Positions 55,468 through 63,808 of a DNA stretch of 64,000 nt are shown here, in pieces (position 1 is the stretch's first letter; every line of letters starts with the position of its first letter). The position numbers and the translations under genes are program-made. The DNA is from Flavobacterium sp. Root901. Its GTDB lineage: Bacteria > Bacteroidota > Bacteroidia > Flavobacteriales > Flavobacteriaceae. The DNA lies in contig NZ_LMJB01000009.1 in NCBI RefSeq assembly GCF_001429765.1, forward strand, positions 290,838-354,837, given 5' to 3'. The notes below the pieces were generated by a model. It was not told the DNA's origin and searched no databases. It was given only the letters and a program-made list of their open reading frames with translations.

Positions 55468-55518
55468 ACAAAAAACAAAAGAGAAAAATAGTTATTATTT
55501 TTCTCTTTTGTTTTTTGT
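55468..55518 (-). terminator. Terminator after the NusG paralog gene
   Basis: A perfect 23-bp inverted repeat (55468-55490 with 55496-55518) with a five-base loop, starting 12 bases after the stop of the NusG paralog. The A-rich ascending and T-rich descending arms give a terminator-like structure on both strands. It separates the wza-wzc-ugd unit from the downstream promoter. Because the NusG paralog may be an antiterminator, this hairpin is also a possible target of it. Confidence 0.7.
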
Positions 55519-55530
55519 GAAAGCATTGTC

Positions 55531-55995
55531 TTACTTATATTTTATTTTTAAAACACACCCAAGTGATTCTAAAAACAAAATATAATATGTATTTGAAACT
55601 TCCTGAACAATGGCGCTCTGATTATTAAAAGCACCAGATTCAAGCTTTATTTTGTCTCCAACCCGAAACGATGTAACCGAAATATCTGCTGTATTTGAAG
55701 ATTTTAGACTATTTTTAATAATATTGATTTCTTCATCACGAACAATAGCAGGCTTTCCTAACCAAAATAAATACCTCACAACCCCTGCAATCTGAAACAC
55801 CGTATTTCTCTCAATTTCTGGCAATTGCACAAATACATACGAATTAAAAAGAGGCATCTCAACTTTTTTTTTCCTGTCTGACCACTGTTGTACTTTAGTA
55901 ATTAGAGGACAATAGCATTCAATTCCTATTTGAGTAAGTTTTTCTGCTACTTTTTTTTCCCATTTTGGTTTTGTATAAATAACGTACCAGTTCAT
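55531..55995 (-). CDS. NusG paralog, UpxY/RfaH-type transcription antiterminator
   Basis: A 154-residue protein. The NGN domain (about 1-100) has NWYVIYTKPKWEKKVAEKL, GIECYCPLI, RKKKVEMPLFNSYVFVQLP and GVVRYLFWLG; a C-terminal KOW-like domain follows (FRVGDKIKLESGAFNNQSAIV, about 110-130). The length is near UpxY/RfaH and shorter than housekeeping NusG of this phylum. In Bacteroides fragilis, UpxY proteins prevent early termination in capsule operons. It is the last gene of the wza-wzc unit and directly precedes the terminator and leader of the main operon, which suggests that operon as its target. Confidence 0.87.
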   Translation of the reverse strand: MNWYVIYTKPKWEKKVAEKLTQIGIECYCPLITKVQQWSDRKKKVEMPLFNSYVFVQLPEIERNTVFQIAGVVRYLFWLGKPAIVRDEEINIIKNSLKSSNTADISVTSFRVGDKIKLESGAFNNQSAIVQEVSNTYYILFLESLGCVLKIKYK

Positions 55996-56080
55996 GCTTG
56001 CTTAATTAATATTGAAATACAGCCCCTATTCTACTTCTACTATTTCTCGTATTTAAAGATCCCTTCAATACAAATGTTTT

Positions 56081-57472
56081 TTATGAACCTATTCCGTTAT
56101 AAACAAAACCAATAGACTCAAGTTTTTTTGCATCTAATATATTTCTTCCATCAAAAACAAATGCAGGCTTATGCATCGATTCATAAATTTTCTGCCAATC
56201 GTATGTTGTAAATTCATCCCATTCAGTTAATACTGCGATAGCATGAGCATCTTTACAAGCTTCATAGGCATTATCAAATATACTTAATCCTTCAATGTTT
56301 TTTTCCGGACTTCTTGTCTCTAAATAGTTTAAATCATTAAGCATTTTATTTCTTGACACCTTAGGGTCATAAACCGAAATTTTTGCTTGTTCATTAATTA
56401 AATCATCAGCTACATATATTGCTGCAGATTCTCTTGTATCATTTGTGTCTTTTTTGAACGCCCAGCCTAAAAATGTGATTTTTTTATCTGCCACTGTGTT
56501 ATACAAAGTCTGAACAATTTTATTTGAAAACCTTCGCTTTTGATGATCATTCATAATGATCACCTGCTCCCAATAATCGGCAACTTCATTTAAGCCGTAC
56601 GATTTGGCGATATAAACCAAATTCAAAATGTCTTTTTGAAAACAAGAGCCGCCAAAACCAACCGACGCTTTTAAAAACTTCGGACCAATTCGACTATCCA
56701 TTCCGATTGCTTTGGCAACTTCATTTACATCTGCACCAGTTTTTTCGCATAGTTCAGACATTGCATTAATTGAAGATATACGCTGTGCTAAAAATGCATT
56801 GGCTGTAAGTTTAGACAATTCTGATGACCAAACATTTGTGGTTAAAATTTTATCTTTACTTACCCAATTAGCATATACATCGACCAAAGCCTTTATTGCA
56901 ATTTCTCCTTCGGGTGTTGTGTCTCCTCCAATTAAAATTCTGTCCGGATTTAATAAATCTGTAACAGCTGTTCCTTCCGCCAGAAATTCCGGATTTGATA
57001 AAATTTGAAACTGAACACCATTTCCTGTATTATCCAAGATACTTTTTATAGCTTCAGCCGTTCTAACAGGCAGAGTCGATTTTTCAACTACAATTTTATT
57101 CTGTTTCGCAACTTTTGCAATTTGTCTTGCACATAATTCAATATATTTTAAATCAGCTGCCATACCTTTTCCTTTACCATAAGTTTTGGTTGGAGTATTA
57201 ACTGATATAAAAATTATTTGAGCTTCATCGATAGCTTTTTCAACTTCTGTTGAAAAAAATAAGTTTCTTCCTCTTGCTTCAGCTACAATTTCTGAAAGTC
57301 CCGGCTCATAAATAGGAATATTATCAGTATTCGGGTCATTCCAGTCTTTAATTCTTTGTTCGTTCAAATCTACAACCGTGACTTGAATATGTGGGCATTT
57401 TTGCGCTATAACCGCCATTGTAGGACCTCCTACATAACCAGCACCTATACAGCAAATTTTTGTAATTTCCAT
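56081..57472 (-). CDS. ugd: UDP-glucose 6-dehydrogenase
   Basis: A 463-residue enzyme: ICCIGAGYVGGPTMAVIA at the N-terminus, FISVNTPTKTYGKGKG, VEKSTLPVRTAE, SNPEFLAEGTA, FGGSCFQKDILNLVYI with the catalytic Cys, and GWAFKKDTNDTRESAAI. The length and the CCIGAGYVGGP start are those of the long, eukaryote-like Ugd group. It makes UDP-glucuronate from UDP-glucose. It is distinct from the two TviB-type dehydrogenases. It lies 21 bases after the epimerase gene at 57494 and 85 before the NusG paralog. Confidence 0.94.
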   Translation of the reverse strand: MEITKICCIGAGYVGGPTMAVIAQKCPHIQVTVVDLNEQRIKDWNDPNTDNIPIYEPGLSEIVAEARGRNLFFSTEVEKAIDEAQIIFISVNTPTKTYGKGKGMAADLKYIELCARQIAKVAKQNKIVVEKSTLPVRTAEAIKSILDNTGNGVQFQILSNPEFLAEGTAVTDLLNPDRILIGGDTTPEGEIAIKALVDVYANWVSKDKILTTNVWSSELSKLTANAFLAQRISSINAMSELCEKTGADVNEVAKAIGMDSRIGPKFLKASVGFGGSCFQKDILNLVYIAKSYGLNEVADYWEQVIIMNDHQKRRFSNKIVQTLYNTVADKKITFLGWAFKKDTNDTRESAAIYVADDLINEQAKISVYDPKVSRNKMLNDLNYLETRSPEKNIEGLSIFDNAYEACKDAHAIAVLTEWDEFTTYDWQKIYESMHKPAFVFDGRNILDAKKLESIGFVYNGIGS

Positions 57473-57493
57473 TTACTTCGTTATTTCTTTATT

Positions 57494-58477
57494 TTATTTC
57501 AAATTATTCCAATACCAGCTTACAGCTTCTTTTAATCCTTGCTGCAAAGAGTATTTTGGATTATATCCCAACATTTTTTTTGCTTTATCGATACTTGCTA
57601 ATGAATGCGGAATATCACCTGCCCTGTTTGTACCATAGATAACTTCAACATTCGCAATTTTTGGATCAAATTCAGCCAGATATTCTTTTAAGTATCCAAC
57701 CAAATCATTTAGTGTATTTCTATCCCCAAAAGCTGTATTGTAAACTGTATTTACTGATTCGGGATTTTGACTTGTTATAGCAAGTTCATTCATCTGAATA
57801 ACATTATCTATATAAGTAAAATCGCGAGAATAGTTTCCATCACCGTTAATTACCGGACTTTCATGCTTCATTAATTGCTTAACAAATTTTGGAATCACTG
57901 CCGCGTAAGCTCCATCCGGGTCTTGCTTTCGTCCAAATACATTAAAATAACGCAGTCCTATTGTTTCTATACCATAAGTTTTGCTGAAAATTTCCGCATA
58001 TAATTCGTTGACATATTTGGTTATTGCATATGGTGACAATGGTTTTCCGATAACATCTTCTACTTTTGGCAGCCCTTCAGAATCTCCATAAGTAGAGGAA
58101 CTGGCCGCATACACAAAACGTTTTACTTTTGCATCTCTTGCAGCAGTCAGCATATTTAAAAAACCAGAAACATTTACTTCATTAGTTGTGATCGGATCAC
58201 TTATTGATCTGGGAACAGAACCTAAAGCTGCCTGATGTAAAACGTAATCAACACCTTCAACCGCTAAAATACAATCTTCAATTTTTCGAATATCACCTTC
58301 AATTAATTTGAAATTTGGATTATTAATAAAATCCTTCAAATTATGATGATGTCCAGTAGAAAAATTATCCAAGCAAATTACTTTATGGCCTAGTCCCAAA
58401 AAATGTTCTGATAAATTAGAGCCTATAAAACCAGCACCTCCAGTAATTAATATTTTATATTGATCTGACGTTTTCAT
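57494..58477 (-). CDS. UDP-HexNAc(A) 4-epimerase, WbpP/TviC type (copy 1)
   Basis: A 327-residue SDR epimerase with ILITGGAGFIGSNLSEHF, CLDNFSTGHHHN, HQAALGSVPRSI, AASSSTYGDSEG and SPYAITKYVNELYA. It is a close paralog of the protein at 47401, with long identical stretches. It has six extra residues before the first strand. It follows the Wzc gene with a seven-base gap and precedes ugd. It might also act on UDP-GlcA, given the ugd neighbour, but the sequence group points to HexNAc substrates. Confidence 0.92.
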   Translation of the reverse strand: MKTSDQYKILITGGAGFIGSNLSEHFLGLGHKVICLDNFSTGHHHNLKDFINNPNFKLIEGDIRKIEDCILAVEGVDYVLHQAALGSVPRSISDPITTNEVNVSGFLNMLTAARDAKVKRFVYAASSSTYGDSEGLPKVEDVIGKPLSPYAITKYVNELYAEIFSKTYGIETIGLRYFNVFGRKQDPDGAYAAVIPKFVKQLMKHESPVINGDGNYSRDFTYIDNVIQMNELAITSQNPESVNTVYNTAFGDRNTLNDLVGYLKEYLAEFDPKIANVEVIYGTNRAGDIPHSLASIDKAKKMLGYNPKYSLQQGLKEAVSWYWNNLK

Positions 58478-58484
58478 TGTAATA

Positions 58485-60935
58485 TTATCGTTTTCTAAAT
58501 TTACCAGATATCAAATTCCAAAAACTTATTTTCTTTTCTTCTTCATGATATCCATTTGAATAGGCTCCATATCCATAACCATATCCATAAGTAGAACCAT
58601 ATTTTGCCTTGTTTTCAAAACCATTAAACACAATGCTTGCATTACTTAACTCACCTCTTTTAACTTTATTGTTAAGCAGCGTGATCATGTCTTTTTTAGT
58701 ATAATTTTGTCTCACAATATATAGCGTGACATCTGCGTACTGAACTAATTCAGATGCATCTGAAACCAGACCAACCGGAGGTGTATCCAGAATTATATAA
58801 TCATATTTTTGTTTCAATTCATCGATTAATTCTGTCATTGCATCACTCAAAATTAATTCGGATGGATTTGGAGGAATCGGTCCGGAAAGTATAACATCAA
58901 GATTAGCAATTTGTGTTGAATTTGTAATTTCATCTAAATTATTTTGGCGGATTAAATAATTTACGACACCTAAATTGTTGTTTGTCAAACAAAATTCGTC
59001 TGCTAATCTTGGCTTTCTTAAATCTAAACCAACGATAACTGTTTTCTTTTCACTTAAAGCAAAAACTGTAGCAATATTTATCGAACAAAATGTCTTTCCT
59101 TCACCACTTATAGAAGATGTGATCATTAAAGTTTTTGAACCATGAAGCTGTTGTTTCTTGTATAAAAACTGTAATGAGGAACGTATACCTCTAAAAGCTT
59201 CTGATAATGCAGATTTTGGTTTGTCAAATACCGCCAGACTCACAGCATCTTTACTTAATCCTACTACACCAATTATTGGTATTTCGGTCAATTTACTGAT
59301 GTCATCAGTGTTTTGAATTGTGTTATTTATAAAGAAATTGATGAACACAATGATAAGAGGGATTAATACCCCCATAAACAACGCCAAAATGTAATTTGCA
59401 GAAGTTTTAGGACCAATTAAACCTTCTCCTATATCTTTGGCCGGATCTATAAAATGAATGTCTGATAAATTTGAAGCTTTTACTATTTCTGCTTCATTTC
59501 TTTTCTGAAGGAATTCTGTATAAATATTATCATTTAAATCATACTTCCTTTTTATTTTTAAAAGCTCTTGCTGTTCTTCAGGTAATTTTCTAACAGTACT
59601 TTCTGCCTGACCAATTTTTGCATTTACCAAAGATAAATCATATAGCAAGGAAGATTTTGCTGAAATTATATTTTCCAATAAAACATTTTTTACAGCCTGC
59701 ATTTGATTGTCAAAGTCTTTAAAAATCTTATCACTTTTTACGGCATAAGCCATTTCCGATCTTTGTGTAGAAAGAGCAATAAGTTTAGAAACATTGGTAA
59801 CAATATTAGGATCTTCTATACCCGCAACAGAAGGTGCCGGTAATCTGGAATAATCGACACTATTATTTAAATAGGATCGAAGAGAATTATAGTAAGCGAC
59901 TTTTCTGGTAATTTGATCTCTTTGAACATCAAAATCCATAATCTTATCTGAAAATTTAGCACCTCCGCCTTCAATTTCATATATGTTTTTATCTTTTCGA
60001 AAAGTTTTTAATTCGTCACCTGTCTGTTTTAATTGAGTTTCCATAGCAACAAGCGTGCTATCTATAAATCTTATAGTATTGGTAGCAAACTGATTTTTAC
60101 CATCAAGTTGAATTTTAATCAGCATTCTTACTGTTGCATTTAAATATTCAACCATTCTGGCTTTATTTGTTCCCTGCATTCCCAATGTTAACAGTGACCC
60201 TCCATTTTTGTCACTATCTACACTAATTCCTTTATATTTGGAAACTGTTCCGTCAAAATCATTAAATTTCACGAAATATTCTTTTCCTTTATAAAAACCG
60301 GGGTTATCGTTAATTTGCAGTTTCCAATTTAAAAATGGTAAAGAAACTGTTTCTCCAACTTTGTATTTTTTTATAAATGTAACCGGCTGTACAGAAGTGT
60401 TACTGTAGGTATTTGTAGAATATGTAATAACGGAAACAGAATTACTTTCAAATGGAATTTGAATTTGATATTCATTTTCACTTAAAAACTTAATATTAAT
60501 TAAAGTGTTTGCAAGCTGTCCTTTTGTTTTATCAATATCAACATAAAAAGGTACAGCTCCATAAGAATCAACTAAATTGTATTCTCCCTGCTCCAGATAA
60601 TCAATATAATATTGTAATTTATCGACTACTAGTTCGTTATGTGACCTTGATTGTAATATTGTAGAAATACCATTTACCTGATCTGAAATTCCTCCCCAAT
60701 TAAAAACCAAACTGGTATTAGATGTAAAAAACGGATTGCTTTCTTCTTTTATTGAAATCATGGTCTGCATTCCGTAAATTTTTTCTTTTCGAATATTTAC
60801 CTGATATGCAATAGTAAAAGCTATGATTAAGCTTAACAGAAACCATTTCCAATAACTTAAGATTTTCAATAAAAATCCTTTAAAATCAAAATTTGATTGA
60901 TTTTCAAAAATGGAAAAATCTTTTATATCTAACAT
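58485..60935 (-). CDS. wzc: Wzc-type tyrosine autokinase / chain-length regulator
   Basis: An 816-residue inner-membrane protein. First membrane segment at about 29-47, long periplasmic region with coiled coil, second segment near 505-530 (LALFMGVLIPLIIVFINFF), then a BY-kinase domain: Walker A SSISGEGKTF, Walker A' VIVGLDLRKPRL, Walker B YDYIILDTPP. The C-terminus has a tyrosine-glycine cluster (YGSTYGYGYGYGAY), the expected autophosphorylation tail. Together with the Wza lipoprotein encoded just upstream it controls polymer length and export. Confidence 0.95.
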   Translation of the reverse strand: MLDIKDFSIFENQSNFDFKGFLLKILSYWKWFLLSLIIAFTIAYQVNIRKEKIYGMQTMISIKEESNPFFTSNTSLVFNWGGISDQVNGISTILQSRSHNELVVDKLQYYIDYLEQGEYNLVDSYGAVPFYVDIDKTKGQLANTLINIKFLSENEYQIQIPFESNSVSVITYSTNTYSNTSVQPVTFIKKYKVGETVSLPFLNWKLQINDNPGFYKGKEYFVKFNDFDGTVSKYKGISVDSDKNGGSLLTLGMQGTNKARMVEYLNATVRMLIKIQLDGKNQFATNTIRFIDSTLVAMETQLKQTGDELKTFRKDKNIYEIEGGGAKFSDKIMDFDVQRDQITRKVAYYNSLRSYLNNSVDYSRLPAPSVAGIEDPNIVTNVSKLIALSTQRSEMAYAVKSDKIFKDFDNQMQAVKNVLLENIISAKSSLLYDLSLVNAKIGQAESTVRKLPEEQQELLKIKRKYDLNDNIYTEFLQKRNEAEIVKASNLSDIHFIDPAKDIGEGLIGPKTSANYILALFMGVLIPLIIVFINFFINNTIQNTDDISKLTEIPIIGVVGLSKDAVSLAVFDKPKSALSEAFRGIRSSLQFLYKKQQLHGSKTLMITSSISGEGKTFCSINIATVFALSEKKTVIVGLDLRKPRLADEFCLTNNNLGVVNYLIRQNNLDEITNSTQIANLDVILSGPIPPNPSELILSDAMTELIDELKQKYDYIILDTPPVGLVSDASELVQYADVTLYIVRQNYTKKDMITLLNNKVKRGELSNASIVFNGFENKAKYGSTYGYGYGYGAYSNGYHEEEKKISFWNLISGKFRKR

Positions 60936-60949
60936 CTAATAATTATTTT

Positions 60950-61738
60950 TTAATTTCTGATTATCAAATAAACTGTTGTAGCCAATGACAGTAAAGTTAT
61001 TATGGTTCCGATAGATTGTATCCCGGTTTGACCAGTCCCCCATGTCTTTTGCTTCAACGGTTTAACATATATATAATCATTTGGCTGTAAATAATAATAG
61101 GGCGATTTCATAACATTAACATCTGTAAGATCTATTTCATTCATTAGAACTCCAGTTGGAGTTTGGCGAATAACCATCACAGCTTTTCTATTTCCAACTG
61201 TTGTAATATCTCCTGCATTGGCAACAGCTTCCATTATATTCACATTATCCTTAAATAATGTTTTTGTTCCTGTACTTGCAACTTCTCCATTTATCGTATA
61301 TCTAAAACCTGCCAATTTTACTGTGACAAAAATGTTAGCTTCACTTTTAAAATATTCTTCAAGTAATTTTTTTTCAATTTTAATACGAACTTCTTCAAGA
61401 GTATATCCAATAACATTAATTTCTCCTAAAATTGGTATTCTTATATTCCCATGATCATCAACTGTAAATCCATCAAAATACAAGGTTGATTCTGATTTGG
61501 CATCAATATTACTTTCTGCTTTATTAAAAATAGAAACTAATTTAGGATCAATAGCTTTTATGTTGACACTTAAAACATCATTTACCTGTAATCGATAAGG
61601 CTTAGATTCTACTGATGCAATATTATTTTGCTCTGATGAAGTGTTTTTATCCTGAAGATACACTAGATCGTTTAGTGGAATACAAGATGTAAATAAGGTG
61701 CTTATCAACAAGAATATATAAAAGCTGTTTTTTGTCAT
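60950..61738 (-). CDS. wza: Wza-type outer-membrane polysaccharide export lipoprotein
   Basis: A 262-residue lipoprotein: hydrophobic start with lipobox LFTSCI (Cys19), a polysaccharide export domain beginning YRLQVNDVLSVNI, an SLBB-type domain (YTINGEVASTGTKTLF, about 150-165), and a C-terminal hydrophobic helix (SIGTIITLLSLATTVYLII) as in other Bacteroidota Wza proteins. It is the first gene of the polysaccharide locus, 14 bases before wzc. The ATG at 61738 lies about ten bases beyond the transcription start expected from the promoter at 61755-61786. Confidence 0.93.
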   Translation of the reverse strand: MTKNSFYIFLLISTLFTSCIPLNDLVYLQDKNTSSEQNNIASVESKPYRLQVNDVLSVNIKAIDPKLVSIFNKAESNIDAKSESTLYFDGFTVDDHGNIRIPILGEINVIGYTLEEVRIKIEKKLLEEYFKSEANIFVTVKLAGFRYTINGEVASTGTKTLFKDNVNIMEAVANAGDITTVGNRKAVMVIRQTPTGVLMNEIDLTDVNVMKSPYYYLQPNDYIYVKPLKQKTWGTGQTGIQSIGTIITLLSLATTVYLIIRN

Positions 61739-61754
61739 TTTGAAAATTTTATCG

Positions 61755-61786
61755 CAAATATAGTTTTTCCTTTACTCTTCAGGAAA
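61755..61786 (-). promoter_or_regulatory. Promoter of the wza-wzc unit
   Basis: On the minus strand TATATTTG (61762-61755) matches TAnnTTTG fully, with TTTC (61786-61783) 20 bases upstream in place of TTTG. It lies in the 70-base gap between recR and wza and would give a leader of only about ten bases. It is the only candidate for starting the locus in this gap, apart from readthrough out of recR. Confidence 0.5.
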
Positions 61787-61808
61787 TCTATATATTATTT
61801 GATTCGAT

Positions 61809-62429
61809 TTAATTGTTTTTGAAAGTTTTTTCAAACGGAACCCGATGCAAAATACTTCTCCCAAGAGTGATTTCATCTGCATATTCTAATTCATCTCCAA
61901 CAGAGATCCCTCTCGCAATTGTAGAAATAATAATTTCAGATTCAGCAATTTGTTTGTAAATGTAAAAATTTGTGGTATCTCCTTCCATAGTAGAACTTAG
62001 TGCAAAAATAATTTCAATTACTTTTCCTGCCCTTACTTTTTCAACTAAACTGGAAATATTTAACTGACTGGGACCAACTCCTTCTATCGGAGAAATTTTT
62101 CCGCCCAAAACATGATAAATTCCTTTATACTGCCCTGTATTTTCTATAGCCATAACATCTCGAATATCTTCGACCACACAAATGGTTTGATGATTTCTGG
62201 CATTATTTGCACAAATTTCGCAGACTTTTGTATCTGAAATATTATGGCAGCTTTCACAAAACTTAATATCCTCACGCATATTTAATAATGCCTGAGAGAG
62301 AAATCCAGTCTGCTCTTTTGGCTGTTTTAATAAATGAAGAACCAAACGCAATGCCGTTCGCTTACCTATCCCTGGTAATTGCGACATTTCGTTGACTGCT
62401 TTTTCTATTAGTTTTGATGAAAATTCCAT
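61809..62429 (-). CDS. recR: Recombination protein RecR
   Basis: A 206-residue protein with a helix-hairpin-helix (LPGIGKRTALRL, about 18-29), a four-Cys zinc site (CESCHNISDTKVCEIC, about 58-73) and a Toprim domain (VVEDIRDVMAIE and GKISPIEGVG). Length and order match RecR of the RecFOR gap-repair pathway. This is a housekeeping gene that marks the right border of the polysaccharide locus. Confidence 0.97.
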   Translation of the reverse strand: MEFSSKLIEKAVNEMSQLPGIGKRTALRLVLHLLKQPKEQTGFLSQALLNMREDIKFCESCHNISDTKVCEICANNARNHQTICVVEDIRDVMAIENTGQYKGIYHVLGGKISPIEGVGPSQLNISSLVEKVRAGKVIEIIFALSSTMEGDTTNFYIYKQIAESEIIISTIARGISVGDELEYADEITLGRSILHRVPFEKTFKNN

Positions 62430-62485
62430 GACGACAAAAGTAATACTTTTAATGGTATCACTAATTTTGATATATCGAAAATCAA

Positions 62486-62521
62486 CTATTTAGGGAAATA
62501 AATATTTATTTCCCTAAATAG
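62486..62521. repeat. 36-base perfect palindrome between recR and the CoA-binding gene
   Basis: Arms 62486-62502 and 62505-62521 are perfect 17-base inverted repeats around a two-base centre. It lies 77 bases beyond the stop of the CoA-binding gene and 56 bases before the recR start. It most likely acts as a terminator for the CoA-binding gene, though the T tract after it on the minus strand is weak. An operator role for recR is possible but has no other support. Confidence 0.5.
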
Positions 62522-62598
62522 AAGTAAAACTTTTTCCAGCTATTTTATATTTATTGAGAATTTAAAAGATAGAATAGAAACTTAATCAGCTTTCTGGA

Positions 62599-62967
62599 TT
62601 AATATTGATTTGTGGCCAGCAGAACCAAAGTACAGGCAACTTCTACTTCAATATTATTTAACTCTAATAATTGATATAATTCCGGATTTTCAGTTCCCGG
62701 ATTAAAAATCACTCTTTTTGGATGAGCTTCGACAATGTAATTGTAGTAATCACGCTGACGAGCAGGATTTAAGTATAAAGTAACAGTATCAATATTGGTT
62801 ACCGGAATGGCTTTTGTTTGAATTTTAACTCCGGCAACTTCTCCCGTATTTTGTCCTATCGCGATAACCGTATGTCCTTTTTGAGTTAAAGAATTTATAG
62901 CTCTAAAAGCATAACGCTCAGGTTTTGTGGTAGCACCAAGAAGTAAGGTTTTTTTATTTTTCATCAT
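62599..62967 (-). CDS. CoA-binding domain protein (YccU-like)
   Basis: A 122-residue Rossmann-type protein: KKTLLLGATTKPERYAFRAIN, GHTVIAIGQNTGEVAG, TVTLYLNPARQRDYYNYI and FNPGTENPELYQLLE. This is the small, single-domain CoA_binding_2 group with unknown physiological role. Two ATG codons in a row are possible starts (62967 or 62964). A good promoter lies just upstream (62981-63009). Confidence 0.87.
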   Translation of the reverse strand: MMKNKKTLLLGATTKPERYAFRAINSLTQKGHTVIAIGQNTGEVAGVKIQTKAIPVTNIDTVTLYLNPARQRDYYNYIVEAHPKRVIFNPGTENPELYQLLELNNIEVEVACTLVLLATNQY

Positions 62968-62980
62968 CTTAAATATTATA

Positions 62981-63009
62981 CAAAAGTAGTGAAAAAAATA
63001 TGGGACAAA
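62981..63009 (-). promoter_or_regulatory. Promoter of the CoA-binding gene
   Basis: On the minus strand TTTG (63009-63006), a 17-base spacer and TACTTTTG (62988-62981): both elements match the Bacteroidota consensus fully. The transcription start would lie a few bases before the ATG at 62967. It is part of the 146-base divergent region shared with marC. Confidence 0.55.
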
Positions 63010-63060
63010 TTATTCTATTGATTTCAAATATTGACTTTAAAAAATAATATCAAATATTAA

Positions 63061-63094
63061 TTTGTCACGAGATATTAAAATTTGACTATTTTTA
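63061..63094 (+). promoter_or_regulatory. Probable promoter of the MarC-family gene
   Basis: On the plus strand TTTG (63061-63064), a 22-base spacer and TATTTTTA (63087-63094), which differs from TAnnTTTG only at the last base. The start would be near 63101, about 13 bases before the ATG at 63114. Confidence 0.4.
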
Positions 63095-63113
63095 CTTCAC
63101 TAACCAGTTTTAT

Positions 63114-63743
63114 ATGGATCTATTTATTTATCTGTTTGCAGCACTTTTTTCTGTACTAAACCCAATTGGAACAGTTCCAATTTTTGTTGGATTAACACAG
63201 CATGATTCGCAAAAAGAGCGTTCAAGAATTTCTTTATGGACAGCCATAAACGTTGGTATTATTTTATTGGTTTCTTATTTCATTGGTCAATATGTTCTAA
63301 CTTTTTTCGGAATAAGTATCGATGCACTTCGAATTGCCGGCGGAATTGTAATTGTAAACTCTGGTTTTTCTCTGCTTTCTGGCAAATTCAATAAAAAACG
63401 AGGCATCAACAAAAAAATTGAAAGCGAAGTACAGCAAAGGAACGACATAGCCTTAACACCTTTAGCAATACCAATGCTCGCCGGACCTGGTTCTATTTCT
63501 TTGTTAATAGCATTTTATCAGGAACATCACGAAATGGAAGAAATTGTTTTTTCCTGCCTGGCAATTTTAGCAATTGCAGTTGTTATTTTTGTTATCCTGA
63601 AAAGTGCACATTATTTAGCCCGTATATTGGGTGCTTCAGGAATTGTAGCGATTTCCAGGATCGTTGGTTTTATTGTAATATCTATCGGAATTCAATATAT
63701 CGTGAGCTCGATTATAAATATTATTAAAGGAAATTTGATGTAG
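63114..63743 (+). CDS. MarC family integral membrane protein
   Basis: A 209-residue protein with six predicted membrane segments. LFAALFSVLNPIGTVPIFVGLT at the start and ALTPLAIPMLAGPGSI in the middle are the two characteristic halves of MarC/YhgN proteins. The function of the family is not established. It is the only gene on the plus strand and lies outside the polysaccharide locus, divergent from the CoA-binding gene and convergent with ctlX. Confidence 0.93.
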   Translation: MDLFIYLFAALFSVLNPIGTVPIFVGLTQHDSQKERSRISLWTAINVGIILLVSYFIGQYVLTFFGISIDALRIAGGIVIVNSGFSLLSGKFNKKRGINKKIESEVQQRNDIALTPLAIPMLAGPGSISLLIAFYQEHHEMEEIVFSCLAILAIAVVIFVILKSAHYLARILGASGIVAISRIVGFIVISIGIQYIVSSIINIIKGNLM

Positions 63744-63762
63744 TTCACTATGCTTAAAATAA

Positions 63763-63795
63763 AAAAAGGGACAACTTTAAAACTGTCCCTTTTTT
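63763..63795. terminator. Bidirectional terminator between the MarC gene and ctlX
   Basis: Perfect 12-bp stem (63763-63774 with 63784-63795) with GGGACA/TGTCCC at the base of a nine-base loop and A/T runs outside, so a T tract follows the stem on both strands. It lies between the convergent MarC-family and ctlX genes and fits termination of both. Confidence 0.75.
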
Positions 63796-63808
63796 ATATC
63801 TATAAATT

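Noticed and set aside
62435..62442. TAnnTTTG-like box just before recR on the minus strand
   Set aside because: It sits six bases before the start codon and has no TTG at the right distance, so it is unlikely to be a promoter.
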